This document shows, in pieces, positions 26,882 to 36,147 of a DNA stretch of 64,000 bases. This DNA is from Muriicola marianensis. GTDB lineage: Bacteria > Bacteroidota > Bacteroidia > Flavobacteriales > Flavobacteriaceae. The position numbers and the translations under genes are program-made. Each line of letters begins with the position of its first letter. The stretch's first letter is position 1. Below the pieces are notes generated by a model. That model was given only the letters and a program-made list of their open reading frames with translations, was not told where the DNA came from and searched no databases. The stretch spans positions 1,931,227 to 1,995,226 of the forward strand of contig NZ_BMFH01000001.1 in assembly GCF_014638095.1 (NCBI RefSeq), in the 5' to 3' direction.

Positions 26882-28669
26882 TTACAATTGTTTGTCGAGG
26901 GAAGAGATCACTTCGCTCGCCTTGTCGTAATCCTGTTGCATCTGTACCTGGGAGAAAGGACTGTACCTGGCCATCTCACAGTTTTTGAGCAGGGCCATAA
27001 AACCGCCTATCGTATCCTCGTCAACGTTCTTTTTAGTAAGCAGATCCGTGATCTTTTCCTTGCTGAATTCTGAGGTCTCTATTTTCAGCTTTGCCTTAAG
27101 GTAATTGTGCAGGGCTTTTTCCATGGCGATGTAGAACTCATCTTTATTACCCATTGCCCTTTTTGCCTTAAAGAGGTATTTCCTGGCGAGCTTATTGGCT
27201 CTTTTAATCTTCCTTCCGGCAACATCACTGGCAATAGCCTCCCTTTTCCTGCCAAAGACAATGGCCAGGGGAATCAACAACAGTGGACTCAGGAAAAAGA
27301 GGTAATAGTTGAGGGACCCGAAGAATGGAGTCTCCATTTTCGGCGTGAGGTCGGGAGACAATTTGATAAAGTGGAACTGGCTCCCCGTGCTTTGTACAGG
27401 TCTCTTATTGCCCGAGGCCAGTGGAATATTTCCTCCGGAAGACTCGAGGGGGCCGCTGGTCACCTCAATGTTGATCTCCTCCGAGGTCAGGGTTTTATAG
27501 GTCTCATCATCCGGGTCGAAATAACTGAAACTGATAGGGGGAATGGGATAGTTTCCCTTAAAGGAAGGGACCACCGTATAATTATTACTCACCTTCCCCT
27601 GCATCCCGGACAAGGTGGTTCTCACATTCTCGTTGAATTCCGGCTCGTATACTTCGAGTGACCCCGGCATTTCCAGGGTTGGCAGCTGAAAGAGCTTGAG
27701 ATTGCCGTTGCCTTCAACCTCCACGATAGCCTGAAGGGACTCAGTAGCTTTTAGGGTGCGCTTACTTGTTTTGACCTCAAAACGGAAGCTACCCACTGCC
27801 CCGCTAAAATCGCTGGGCTGGCCCGCAAGGGGCAAGGGCTTCACATCTATGGTCCTCTTTCCCGCTGACACAGTTTTATTGGTCTGGGTATAGATGGGTT
27901 GACCAAAGAAGTCGCGCCGGTTTGTTGGCACATCAAGGGTGATATCCAGCGAAAGGGGTTCAATTTCCAGTGCACCGCTCTTCTGAGGGTAAAGCACCAC
28001 CCTTTTCAGGATGACGTATCGATACGATTTCCCTTCATAGGTTCCGTTCTTTACGCTGTAGGAGGTGACGGGGATATCCTGACTCCAGAAGTTGTTGTAG
28101 GTGGGATTATCCAGCGGGCGGAAGTTGGAGACATTGATCGTGGGGCTCACGTAGAGTTTGTAAACTACGCTTACTGCCTCATTCATATAAGGGTTTGTCT
28201 TGGACACTTCCGCTACAAGATGGAGGTTCTGATCGGCGATGTCGTCGGCCGTCATCTGATCGCTGGGTTTGTCAACGGCCGCGGTTACTTCCACCTTTTT
28301 CGGGGTGGTCTTATAGGTCTTACCTTCAATGACGATGGTGGCCTGATTAATGGTAAATTCTCCCCTTTGGGTTGGTGCCAGTGTATAAGAATAGGTTTTG
28401 GAATAGCTTTTAACTCCGTTGACCCATGAAGAACTAATGGCCTGGGACGGACCCATCAGCACCCTGAAACCTTCAAAATCTGGAGGGGTGAAATTATCCC
28501 CGTCCCTGTTCATCGTAAAGTCGACCCTCAGACGTTCATTTAGTCCCAGTTTGTCCTTACTCAGATTGGTCTCAAACTCAACCGGATCCTCTTCCTGTGA
28601 AAGTCCGACTGCTGATCCGAAAAGGAACAGGAGCAATAGAAATTTATGTATTGCCATCCGTTTCATCAC
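26882..28669 (-). CDS. batD: BatD oxygen-tolerance family protein
   Basis: The 595-residue protein has a signal peptide, a long periplasmic beta-rich BatD region (FETNLSKDKLGLNERLRVDF, WSQDIPVTSYSVKNGTY) and one transmembrane helix at about 455-475 (YYLFFLSPLLLIPLAIVFG). A cytoplasmic helical tail follows. It is four bases overlapped with batC and one base from batE, so it is translationally coupled. It probably forms an inner-membrane complex with the BatA and BatB von Willebrand factor proteins. Confidence 0.9.
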   Translation of the reverse strand: MMKRMAIHKFLLLLFLFGSAVGLSQEEDPVEFETNLSKDKLGLNERLRVDFTMNRDGDNFTPPDFEGFRVLMGPSQAISSSWVNGVKSYSKTYSYTLAPTQRGEFTINQATIVIEGKTYKTTPKKVEVTAAVDKPSDQMTADDIADQNLHLVAEVSKTNPYMNEAVSVVYKLYVSPTINVSNFRPLDNPTYNNFWSQDIPVTSYSVKNGTYEGKSYRYVILKRVVLYPQKSGALEIEPLSLDITLDVPTNRRDFFGQPIYTQTNKTVSAGKRTIDVKPLPLAGQPSDFSGAVGSFRFEVKTSKRTLKATESLQAIVEVEGNGNLKLFQLPTLEMPGSLEVYEPEFNENVRTTLSGMQGKVSNNYTVVPSFKGNYPIPPISFSYFDPDDETYKTLTSEEINIEVTSGPLESSGGNIPLASGNKRPVQSTGSQFHFIKLSPDLTPKMETPFFGSLNYYLFFLSPLLLIPLAIVFGRKREAIASDVAGRKIKRANKLARKYLFKAKRAMGNKDEFYIAMEKALHNYLKAKLKIETSEFSKEKITDLLTKKNVDEDTIGGFMALLKNCEMARYSPFSQVQMQQDYDKASEVISSLDKQL

Positions 28670-29487
28670 CAGTCTTTTGCGTTTTTGCTTTTAGGACCTT
28701 TCACCTTTTTCTCATTCATTTTCTCCTGCACTTTGTTCTCTTCATTCTGCATGGCCTCCAGGAGGCTCTTTATCTGCTGTGGAGAGAGTTGATTAGGCTT
28801 GGGTTGTTTCTTGTCTTCGGGCTTTTCCCCTTGTTTGGGCTGTTCCTTTTTTTCTTCTCCTTCCCCTTCCTTATTGTCTTCCTTCTCCTGGTCTCCCCCG
28901 TCTTTTTCCTTATTGTCCTGTTGCTGGTCTTCCTGTTCTTTTTTGCCTTTATTTTCCGAATCTTCGTCCTCTTTTGATTCTTCGTCTTTATCCCCGTCTT
29001 TGTCCTGGTTTTTCTGTTGTTCTGCCAGGGCTTTGGCAAGAGCCAGATTATAGCGGGTCTCTTCGTCTTCAGGATTGTTTCTCAGGGCTTCCTTGTAGGC
29101 TTCGACAGCTTTTTCGTAGTCCTCATTTTTCATAAAGACGTTACCCATGTTATGAAAGGCCTTGTGTTTTTCAGCCTTGGCCCCTGCGACCTCCCCTGCC
29201 TGTTTAAATCTCCCAAAGGCTTCCTCCAGGCTTTCCTTTTTGTAGTAGGCGGTCCCCAGGTTGTAAGGGGCAATGGCGTTCTCCCGGCTTTTTGAGATTG
29301 CCCTCCTGTAATCAGCCTCTGCTTCTATGAATTCGTCCTCAGAGAGTTCCTTATTTGCCTCCCATGTCAGGTTCATGGAATTCTTCAGGGCTTTCTCAGC
29401 TTCTTTTTTCTTTTCTTCCTGGGCCATACCGGAAGTGATCATGCCCAGTAAGAGTAAAGCGAATAACTTATTCATGATCTTCTTCAT
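28666..29487 (-). CDS. batC: BatC-type TPR protein with acidic low-complexity tail
   Basis: The 273-residue protein has a signal peptide (ending GMAQ) and three to four TPR units between about 40 and 150 (NAIAPYNLGTAYYKKESLEE, AFHNMGNVFMKNEDYEKAV). A long Glu/Lys/Gln/Asp-rich disordered region follows at about 160-235, which gives spurious long frames on other strands. The start overlaps the end of batB by 20 bases and the stop overlaps batD by four, so all are coupled. It is a probable periplasmic scaffold in the Bat complex. Confidence 0.88.
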   Translation of the reverse strand: MKKIMNKLFALLLLGMITSGMAQEEKKKEAEKALKNSMNLTWEANKELSEDEFIEAEADYRRAISKSRENAIAPYNLGTAYYKKESLEEAFGRFKQAGEVAGAKAEKHKAFHNMGNVFMKNEDYEKAVEAYKEALRNNPEDEETRYNLALAKALAEQQKNQDKDGDKDEESKEDEDSENKGKKEQEDQQQDNKEKDGGDQEKEDNKEGEGEEKKEQPKQGEKPEDKKQPKPNQLSPQQIKSLLEAMQNEENKVQEKMNEKKVKGPKSKNAKDW

Positions 29488-30514
29488 TAAACAGGTTCAA
29501 CTTTTGTACCCACCTTGTTTTTCTTTCCAGTAAAAAGATATCTAAAAATAGGAAGAATAAGGCTGCACCCAAAAACCACTGGAACTGATCCTTGTAGTCT
29601 GCAAACTGCTTGGCCTCAAATTCGGTCTTGTCTATCTGGTTCAGGGCTTCCTTGATCTCTTCCACGGCTTCATCCGTATTGGAGCCGTCAATATAAGCAC
29701 CGTTGCCTTTTTCCGCGATCTCCCGCAGGATCTCAGCATTGAGTCTGGTAATGACCACCTCCCCCTCGCTGTCTTTTTTCAATTCCTGTACAACCCCGTT
29801 TCTCTTGATGGGAATAGGCGCACCTTTTTCATTGCCAACGCCTATGGTAAACACTCTGATACCTTCTTCCACCGCCAGGTCGACCGCGTCGATGGCGAGG
29901 CCGTCGCTGTGGTCCTCCCCGTCTGAAACAATAAACAGAACCCTGTTGGTCTGTTCCTGGTCATCATAGTAAGACGTAGCCAGCTTGATGGCCTCATCGA
30001 TAGCAGTTCCCATAGATGATAGAAGGTCCGTATTCAGATACTGCAGGAACATCTTTGCTACGGCATAGTCTGTGGTGATTGGTAATTGTGGTGCAGCCTG
30101 GCCGGCATAGGCAATGATGCCGATCCTGTCACTGGCCAGCTGGTTGATGATCTCTGAGACCAGACGTTTCGACTTTTCAAGCCTGTTCGGGGCAATATCT
30201 TCCGCCAGCATACTCTTGGAGACGTCTATGGCGAAGACGATATCCACTCCTTCCCTTTTAACGGTCTCCATCTTGGTCCCTATCTTGGGGTTGGCTAAGC
30301 CGAGGATCAATCCCGTGAGACCGAGGAGGAAGACGATGAGCTTCAATACACTCTTAAACCCTGAACGAGCCGGAGCGAGTTTTTTGAGCAGCTTCGGATC
30401 TGCGAATTTGCGCTGAGTCCGTTTCTTCCAGTACAGCAACACCAGATAGAGCAGGACCATGCCCGGGAAGAGCAGGAAGAGGTAGAAATATGTGGCTTCG
30501 TCTATCTGTATCAC
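29468..30514 (-). CDS. batB: BatB von Willebrand factor A domain membrane protein
   Basis: The 348-residue protein has N-terminal hydrophobic helices (about 8-25 and 55-75), then a VWA domain with an intact MIDAS site: DIVFAIDVSKSMLAEDIAPN (DxSxS), a conserved threonine, and IVSDGEDHSDG. A C-terminal hydrophobic helix is near 320-340. It binds a divalent metal and probably a protein partner. It lies two bases after batA and overlaps batC. Confidence 0.92.
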   Translation of the reverse strand: MIQIDEATYFYLFLLFPGMVLLYLVLLYWKKRTQRKFADPKLLKKLAPARSGFKSVLKLIVFLLGLTGLILGLANPKIGTKMETVKREGVDIVFAIDVSKSMLAEDIAPNRLEKSKRLVSEIINQLASDRIGIIAYAGQAAPQLPITTDYAVAKMFLQYLNTDLLSSMGTAIDEAIKLATSYYDDQEQTNRVLFIVSDGEDHSDGLAIDAVDLAVEEGIRVFTIGVGNEKGAPIPIKRNGVVQELKKDSEGEVVITRLNAEILREIAEKGNGAYIDGSNTDEAVEEIKEALNQIDKTEFEAKQFADYKDQFQWFLGAALFFLFLDIFLLERKTRWVQKLNLFNEEDHE

Positions 30515-30516
30515 GG

Positions 30517-31515
30517 TTACACAAAACTTTTAAAGACGGTAGTCCTGAAAATCCATTCAGAAAGCAGCAGTATTCCTGCCAGGAGGACCCATGGTCTGAA
30601 TTTCTCTTCGTTGTTATAATACCTGAATTCTTCTATTTCGGTTTTTTCAAGTTTATTGATCTCGTCGTAAATAGCTTCCAGTTTTTGGTTGTTCGTCGCC
30701 CTGAAATACTGACCTCCCGTCACACTGGCGATCTTTTGCAACAGGGCTTCATCTATCTCAACTTCCCTCATCCCGTACCTGAAGGATCCATCTGCATTGT
30801 AGGCGATGGGAGAGAGTGCATTCCCATTGGTTCCAAGTCCGATAGTATAGGTCTTAATCCCGAATTCTACCGCCAGATTGGCTGCTGTCTCCGGTTCGAT
30901 AAAGCCCGAATTGTTTACCCCATCCGTCAGCAGGATGATCACCTTGCTGGTCGCTTTGCTGTCTTTGAGCCTGTTGACTGATGTCGCCAGTCCCATCCCG
31001 ATAGCAGTGCCGTCGGCCAACTGCCCGTAGGTGATCTCCCTCAGGGCATTGAGCACGATTCCCTTGTCGCTGGTGATCGGGGTCTTGGTGTAGCTCTCCC
31101 CTGCATAGGCCACCAGGCCAATACGGTCATTGGGCCTTTCCTCTATGAACTTCGAAGCTACCTCCTTCAGGGCTGCGAGGCGGTTGGGCCTGAGATCCCT
31201 GGCGAGCATACTGGAAGAAACATCAATCGCCATCACGATATCGATCCCACTCGTCGTTTTGGTTCGGGTTGAGATCTCCCTGATCTGGGGTCGGGCCATG
31301 GCTGTGATGATACAGGCCAGCGCCAAAAGCCTCATGGCGAACAGGACTGGCTTCAGTCTAGGAAGCAGATCGTTCTTTGGAAATCCTTTCAAACTGGGGA
31401 ACTTCAATGAAGCCGTTTGATCTTTTCGTTTGAAAAAATACCAGAGAACGGCCACAGGCAGCCCAAGGAGCAGCCAGAAGATCTGTGGATTCGCAAACTG
31501 TATATTCTCAAACAT
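30517..31515 (-). CDS. batA: BatA von Willebrand factor A domain membrane protein
   Basis: The 332-residue protein has an N-terminal helix pair, a VWA domain with an intact MIDAS (DIVMAIDVSSSMLARDLRPN, then LLTDGVNNSGFI) and a C-terminal transmembrane helix (WVLLAGILLLSEWIF). It is a paralogue of BatB. The start abuts the stop of the upstream DUF4381-type gene exactly (31515/31516). It is a membrane component of the Bat system. Confidence 0.92.
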   Translation of the reverse strand: MFENIQFANPQIFWLLLGLPVAVLWYFFKRKDQTASLKFPSLKGFPKNDLLPRLKPVLFAMRLLALACIITAMARPQIREISTRTKTTSGIDIVMAIDVSSSMLARDLRPNRLAALKEVASKFIEERPNDRIGLVAYAGESYTKTPITSDKGIVLNALREITYGQLADGTAIGMGLATSVNRLKDSKATSKVIILLTDGVNNSGFIEPETAANLAVEFGIKTYTIGLGTNGNALSPIAYNADGSFRYGMREVEIDEALLQKIASVTGGQYFRATNNQKLEAIYDEINKLEKTEIEEFRYYNNEEKFRPWVLLAGILLLSEWIFRTTVFKSFV

Positions 31516-33174
31516 CTATACCTGTGTTTTAACGTCTATCGAATTAATAATCCGGTCTATGATCTCTTCAGCGTAGGGATCGCCTTCCTCCCAGGAAAGG
31601 ATGACCTGTTGTTGAAAACCCATACCCCCGAACAGGATAATGGCGTACTTGCCCCTTGTCCGTTCTCCCCCGTCTTCGTTCTGGTAGATCGCACTGCCGT
31701 ATACCTTTATTCCGGGTACTCCAGAAGCAGAGCTGAATTCCTCCTGTTTAGTGATGATATTCCGTGCACCTTTGTCTACAAATTCCTTGAGGATCTGGTC
31801 AATGCTCTTCTGATAATCGGGTTCTTCCTGTTTTGCCAGAATGATAGAAGAAGTCCCTATCCCCAATTTATTATCTGGATTGTAAAATGAAAACACCTGT
31901 TTGTTCTGTATGTATTCCCTCTCATCAGGAGAGATCTCGGCCTCCTGCCGGATCAATACCTCCGGGGCAGAGAGATCAACGGGGGGGTAGCCATACGAAC
32001 TCGAAACCCATTCGCCCTGAAGCAAATCCTTGGAGGAACGAAAAATGAGGGTATTCCTTACATTGTCGATGCCGTAGTAGAAGACGGTGGCGATCAGACC
32101 CAAGACGATCACAGCTGCTGTGGCCAGTGCGATCTGCACCCTTTTTTTCCGCTGTTTCTTCTTTTTGATCTCTTCCTGATAGACGACTTGTTCCATCAGT
32201 TCCTCCTCCGTGGGTTCCGGAATGGCTTCTTTGGTCTTGATCACTATCTGCTCAATAGCCCTTCTGTCCTCTTCGGCGCGGGAAGATTCCGGTTTCGAAC
32301 GGGCAAATTTTACCAGGTCTGCCGTGTCCAGGATCCTCTTGAACTGGCTGATCGTTTCCTCTTCGATCTTGAGTTCCCCTGCGTCCTTCATCATTTCCAG
32401 CTTGGTGATGAGCTGATCCGTAGTACTTTCCAGGGCAGAGATGTGGACATCCTCTTCCAGGTAAGACCTCACAATATCCGTCAGTTCAGAATAGTATTTC
32501 TTGTATTCCTCCTGTATGAGATACTTTGAGTTTTCAAGTTTTTTTAGCTCAAGAAGGGCCCTGTCATAGGGGGGCATCATAGCTTCTTCCTCTTCCCGGG
32601 TCAGGGGTTTTGGCCGTAAAATGAACCAAAGCAAGGCCCCGAGAAGCAGCAGTGCCCCAAGGATAATCCATACATAGAAAGGAATAGCAGCACTGTTCCT
32701 CTCTACCTCGATCAGGGGCTTTATATCGTAAAACTCCTTGGATACTGTATCCACGGCGACCGAGGATACTGAAACCATCAATGAATCGGTAAAATACCCC
32801 TTGCCATCGATCTCTATCCTTTGAACAGGCAGTAGATAGGTTCCCGAATCAAATTGGGTGAGGGCGTAGATCTTTTGTAGGGTCATCCTGTCCAAACGAC
32901 GTGTAGTATCCGTCTTAAAAGCCTCTACCGTCTCCAGGGGAGAAAAGGTCTGACCTTCAGGAAAGATGACTGCAGCAGCTGAATCTGCATCCACGGTTAC
33001 GGTAAACCGAATCTGTTCCCCAATTTTAATCGCTGTCGTATCGACGGAAGAGGTGACCGTGGGAGTGGTCTGAGCAAGAACGGAACTAGAAAGGCCTGTA
33101 CACAAAAGGAGAAGGATCCCCCACTTGCGGAGGGGACCTGAATATTTCCAAATTGTACCATAACTCCTTTCCAT
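31516..33174 (-). CDS. Bat operon DUF4381-type membrane protein
   Basis: The 552-residue protein starts with a signal peptide ending near SSVLAQ, then a periplasmic beta-rich region. One helix (PFYVWIILGALLLLGALLWF, about 167-190) is followed by the cytoplasmic PPYDRALLELKKLENSKYL segment typical of DUF4381. A second helix (VQIALATAAVIVLGLIATVF) precedes a C-terminal domain of unknown kind (about 375-552). It lies between DUF58 and batA, the position of this gene in other Bat operons, five bases from the DUF58 stop. Confidence 0.82.
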   Translation of the reverse strand: MERSYGTIWKYSGPLRKWGILLLLCTGLSSSVLAQTTPTVTSSVDTTAIKIGEQIRFTVTVDADSAAAVIFPEGQTFSPLETVEAFKTDTTRRLDRMTLQKIYALTQFDSGTYLLPVQRIEIDGKGYFTDSLMVSVSSVAVDTVSKEFYDIKPLIEVERNSAAIPFYVWIILGALLLLGALLWFILRPKPLTREEEEAMMPPYDRALLELKKLENSKYLIQEEYKKYYSELTDIVRSYLEEDVHISALESTTDQLITKLEMMKDAGELKIEEETISQFKRILDTADLVKFARSKPESSRAEEDRRAIEQIVIKTKEAIPEPTEEELMEQVVYQEEIKKKKQRKKRVQIALATAAVIVLGLIATVFYYGIDNVRNTLIFRSSKDLLQGEWVSSSYGYPPVDLSAPEVLIRQEAEISPDEREYIQNKQVFSFYNPDNKLGIGTSSIILAKQEEPDYQKSIDQILKEFVDKGARNIITKQEEFSSASGVPGIKVYGSAIYQNEDGGERTRGKYAIILFGGMGFQQQVILSWEEGDPYAEEIIDRIINSIDVKTQV

Positions 33175-33178
33175 CAGC

Positions 33179-34045
33179 TCAGGCTCGTTGCTTAAAATAT
33201 CCCAGCAGTTTTTTTACATAACTCTCGTCTACCCGGCATTGCAGGATGCCTGCTCCCGATTTGGTGAAAGCATTCCTGAAATAATCCACTCGTTCCCGGT
33301 AATATTTTTCATAGGCTTTTCTCACCTGTTTTGAGGAGGTGTTCACCAAATGGGTCTCTCCGGTTTCCGAATCCTGCATCTGCACCACACCCAGGTTGAT
33401 CATTTGCTCTTCTTTAGGATCATAAACCCTGATCCCGGTTACGTCGTGCTTATTACCCACGATCTTCAGCGTCTGTTCGTATTCCTCCATCATAAAGTCG
33501 GACAGAACAAAGACAATGGCCCGCTTCTTCATGACGTTAGAAAGGTATTTCAAGGCCTCGGTTAGATCCGTTTTTTTGCTTTTGGGGTGGAATTCCAGCA
33601 GTTCACGTATGATCCTTAAAATGTGACTCTTTCCCTTTTTTGGAGGGATAAACAATTCCACCTCGTCGGAAAACATGATCATCCCTACCTTGTCATTGTT
33701 TTGCAGAGCCGAAAAAGCCAGGGTAGCTGAGATTTCGGTGATCACTTCTTTCTTGAACTGGTTTACTGTACCGAAGTGTTCGGAACCACTCACATCGATC
33801 AGCAACATGAGGGTGAGTTCCCTTTCTTCCTCAAACACTTTCACGTAGGGCTCGTTGTACCGGGCAGTGACATTCCAGTCGATCGTCCTCACATCATCCC
33901 CGTACTGGTACTGGCGGACTTCACTGAAGGTCATACCCCGGCCTTTGAAGGTGGAGTGATACTCCCCTCCAAAAATGTGATCAGAGAGCCGGCGGGTCTT
34001 GATCTCAATTTTCCGAACTTTCTTCAGTAATTCCTTCGTATCCAT
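33179..34045 (-). CDS. DUF58 domain protein of the Bat operon
   Basis: The 288-residue cytosolic protein has the DUF58 hallmark EVRQYQYGDDVRTIDWNVTA at about 41-60. A VWA-like fold follows (LMLLIDVSGSEHFG, with the metal-site DxSxS). The family always accompanies MoxR AAA+ ATPases. It is 60 bases downstream of moxR, with a small palindrome in the gap, and leads into the packed Bat genes. It is probably a substrate or adaptor of the ATPase. Confidence 0.93.
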   Translation of the reverse strand: MDTKELLKKVRKIEIKTRRLSDHIFGGEYHSTFKGRGMTFSEVRQYQYGDDVRTIDWNVTARYNEPYVKVFEEERELTLMLLIDVSGSEHFGTVNQFKKEVITEISATLAFSALQNNDKVGMIMFSDEVELFIPPKKGKSHILRIIRELLEFHPKSKKTDLTEALKYLSNVMKKRAIVFVLSDFMMEEYEQTLKIVGNKHDVTGIRVYDPKEEQMINLGVVQMQDSETGETHLVNTSSKQVRKAYEKYYRERVDYFRNAFTKSGAGILQCRVDESYVKKLLGYFKQRA

Positions 34046-34069
34046 TGGTTCAGGTTTGAGCAGGAAGGT

Positions 34070-34090
34070 TCAAAAGCGCGTTTTGAACGG
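34070..34090. repeat. Palindrome GTTCAAAA-N5-TTTTGAAC between moxR and the DUF58 gene
   Basis: A perfect inverted repeat with eight-base arms and a GCGCG centre lies within the Bat operon between its first two genes. It matches the palindrome at the pheS stop (20371-20391) except in the loop. It may be an RNA-processing or attenuation hairpin. Confidence 0.5.
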
Positions 34091-34105
34091 ATGATACACC
34101 TCGAA

Positions 34106-35107
34106 CTAGGGTACTTCAATCTCGTTGACGATGCGATTGATGATCTCTTCGGAAGTGATGCTTTCGGCCTCTGCCTCATAGGTAATTCCTATCCTGTGGC
34201 GCAGGACGTCGTGAATGACGGCCCTGACATCTTCGGGCACTACATAACCCCTGCGTTTGATAAAGGCGTAACACTTGGCGGCGATGGCCAGGTTGATACT
34301 TCCCCTGGGGGATGCTCCAAAACTGATCAGAGGCTTGAGGTCTTCCAGGTCGTATTTTTCCGGGTACCGGGTGGCGAACACCAGGTCCAGGATATATTTT
34401 TCGATCTTCTCGTCCATGTACACTTCCCTGACGGCCTTTTGAGCATCCAGGATCTGTTTCAGGCTTACCACCGGCTTAACGGTTTCATATGCCCCATTTA
34501 GGTTCTGGCGGATGATCAGTTGCTCTTCGGTCATCTTCGGATAGTCGATCACTGTCTTGAGCATAAAACGGTCTACCTGTGCTTCAGGCAGAGGATAGGT
34601 TCCTTCCTGTTCTATGGGGTTCTGGGTAGCCATAACGAGGAAGGGTGCATCAAGGGGGAAAGTTTCGTCTCCGATGGTCACCTGTCTCTCCTGCATTGCT
34701 TCGAGCAGAGCCGATTGTACCTTGGCAGGCGCCCGGTTGATCTCATCTGCCAGCACAAAGTTGGCAAAGATGGGACCTTTCTTTATCGAGAAATCGTTGG
34801 CTTTTATATTGTAGATCAGCGTACCCACCACGTCGGCCGGAAGCAGGTCAGGCGTAAATTGAATCCGGCTAAAACTGCCTTTGACAGCCTTCGCCAGAGT
34901 ATTGATTGCCAAGGTCTTGGCAAGACCGGGAACCCCCTCCAGGAGGATATGACCCTGGCCCAGTAATCCGATAAGCAATCGCTCGGTCATTTTCTTCTGC
35001 CCGACGATGACCTTATTCATCTCCATCATCAGCAGGTCTATAAATGCGCTTTCTCTGGCTATCTTCTCATTTACCGCACTTATATCCACCGTACTATTCT
35101 CTTCCAT
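34106..35107 (-). CDS. MoxR-type AAA+ ATPase
   Basis: The 333-residue ATPase has Walker A-type GVPGLAKTLAI (the usual MoxR variant), Walker B VLADEINRAPAKVQSALLEA, sensor FLVMATQNPIEQEGTYPLPE and arginine-containing FGASPRGSINLA. It is the first gene of the Bat operon and probably remodels or inserts metal into a partner with VWA proteins. It is divergent from the aldo/keto reductase at 35264, and the 156-base gap should contain both promoters. Confidence 0.94.
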   Translation of the reverse strand: MEENSTVDISAVNEKIARESAFIDLLMMEMNKVIVGQKKMTERLLIGLLGQGHILLEGVPGLAKTLAINTLAKAVKGSFSRIQFTPDLLPADVVGTLIYNIKANDFSIKKGPIFANFVLADEINRAPAKVQSALLEAMQERQVTIGDETFPLDAPFLVMATQNPIEQEGTYPLPEAQVDRFMLKTVIDYPKMTEEQLIIRQNLNGAYETVKPVVSLKQILDAQKAVREVYMDEKIEKYILDLVFATRYPEKYDLEDLKPLISFGASPRGSINLAIAAKCYAFIKRRGYVVPEDVRAVIHDVLRHRIGITYEAEAESITSEEIINRIVNEIEVP

Positions 35108-35263
35108 AAAATTGATTTTTTCAGTTGTCTATCAAAGACTTGGTTGCAAGGACATGCAAATTCAAAATTTATTCATTTAGAGCCTGTTAACGATTGGTTA
35201 AAAATTGCGGGAACCCCAAGTTTTATGACCTTTTTAAGGGATTTTTAGTAATTTCACCACCCT

Positions 35264-36139
35264 ATGAAAACACTGACAAATTTCTCCAGGATTATCGCGG
35301 GAACGATGACCTGGGGAGCCTGGGGGAAAAAATTGTCCAAACAGGAAATGATCACCCTGATGAATCAATGTCTCGAAACGGGAGTAACCACTTTTGATCA
35401 TGCTGATATTTACGGGGGATACGGCAATGAAGAAGAGTTCGGCAATGCTTTTGCATCGAGTGATATCAGCAGGGATGACATACAACTGGTGACCAAATGC
35501 GGGATTCAGTATATGACACAGGCCAGGGACAATAAAGTAAAACACTATAATTATTCAAAAGAATATATCATCTGGTCGGCAGAGCGCTCCCTGGAGAAAC
35601 TGTGTTCGGAATATGTAGACCTCTTGTTGCTGCACCGGCCCAGTCCGCTCATGGATCCCGAACCTATTGCCAGGGCCGCTGAGGAACTCTTGAAAAGCGG
35701 GAAGATACGTTCGTTCGGGGTGTCTAATTTTACCCAATCTCAGATCGCCATGCTCGAAACAGCCATTCCTGTAGAGGCCAACCAGGTAGAGTGTTCCCTG
35801 ACGGCCGAAGGAGTGATGTATGACGGTACTTTAGACGATTGTATAGCCCACAAGAGAATGGCCATGGCCTGGTCTCCCCTGGGTTCTTATTTCCGTGAGG
35901 ATGATGAAAGGACACGGAGGATAAGGGAGGCCCTGGAAACTATGAAATCCAAATATTCAGCCTCCGAAGATCAATTGATCCTGGCCTGGTTGATGAAACA
36001 CCCGGCTAAGATCTATCCGGTGGTAGGGACCTCAAACGCCGACCGTATCGCGGATTCCGTGAAGGCTGCTGAGATCCCCATGGATCTGGAAGACTGGTTT
36101 ATCCTATTGAAGGCTTCACAAGGTCACGAAGTCCCATAA
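35264..36139 (+). CDS. Aldo/keto reductase (YdhF-like)
   Basis: The 291-residue TIM-barrel NADPH-dependent oxidoreductase has the catalytic aspartate and tyrosine in FDHADIYGGYG (D45, Y50), the lysine in LVTKCG and the histidine in LLLLHRPSPLM. SWSPLG-type and VVGTSNADRI motifs bind the cofactor. The physiological substrate is unknown. It is followed after eight bases by a short-chain dehydrogenase gene, so the two may be co-transcribed. Confidence 0.92.
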   Translation: MKTLTNFSRIIAGTMTWGAWGKKLSKQEMITLMNQCLETGVTTFDHADIYGGYGNEEEFGNAFASSDISRDDIQLVTKCGIQYMTQARDNKVKHYNYSKEYIIWSAERSLEKLCSEYVDLLLLHRPSPLMDPEPIARAAEELLKSGKIRSFGVSNFTQSQIAMLETAIPVEANQVECSLTAEGVMYDGTLDDCIAHKRMAMAWSPLGSYFREDDERTRRIREALETMKSKYSASEDQLILAWLMKHPAKIYPVVGTSNADRIADSVKAAEIPMDLEDWFILLKASQGHEVP

Positions 36140-36147
36140 CCAAAGCT

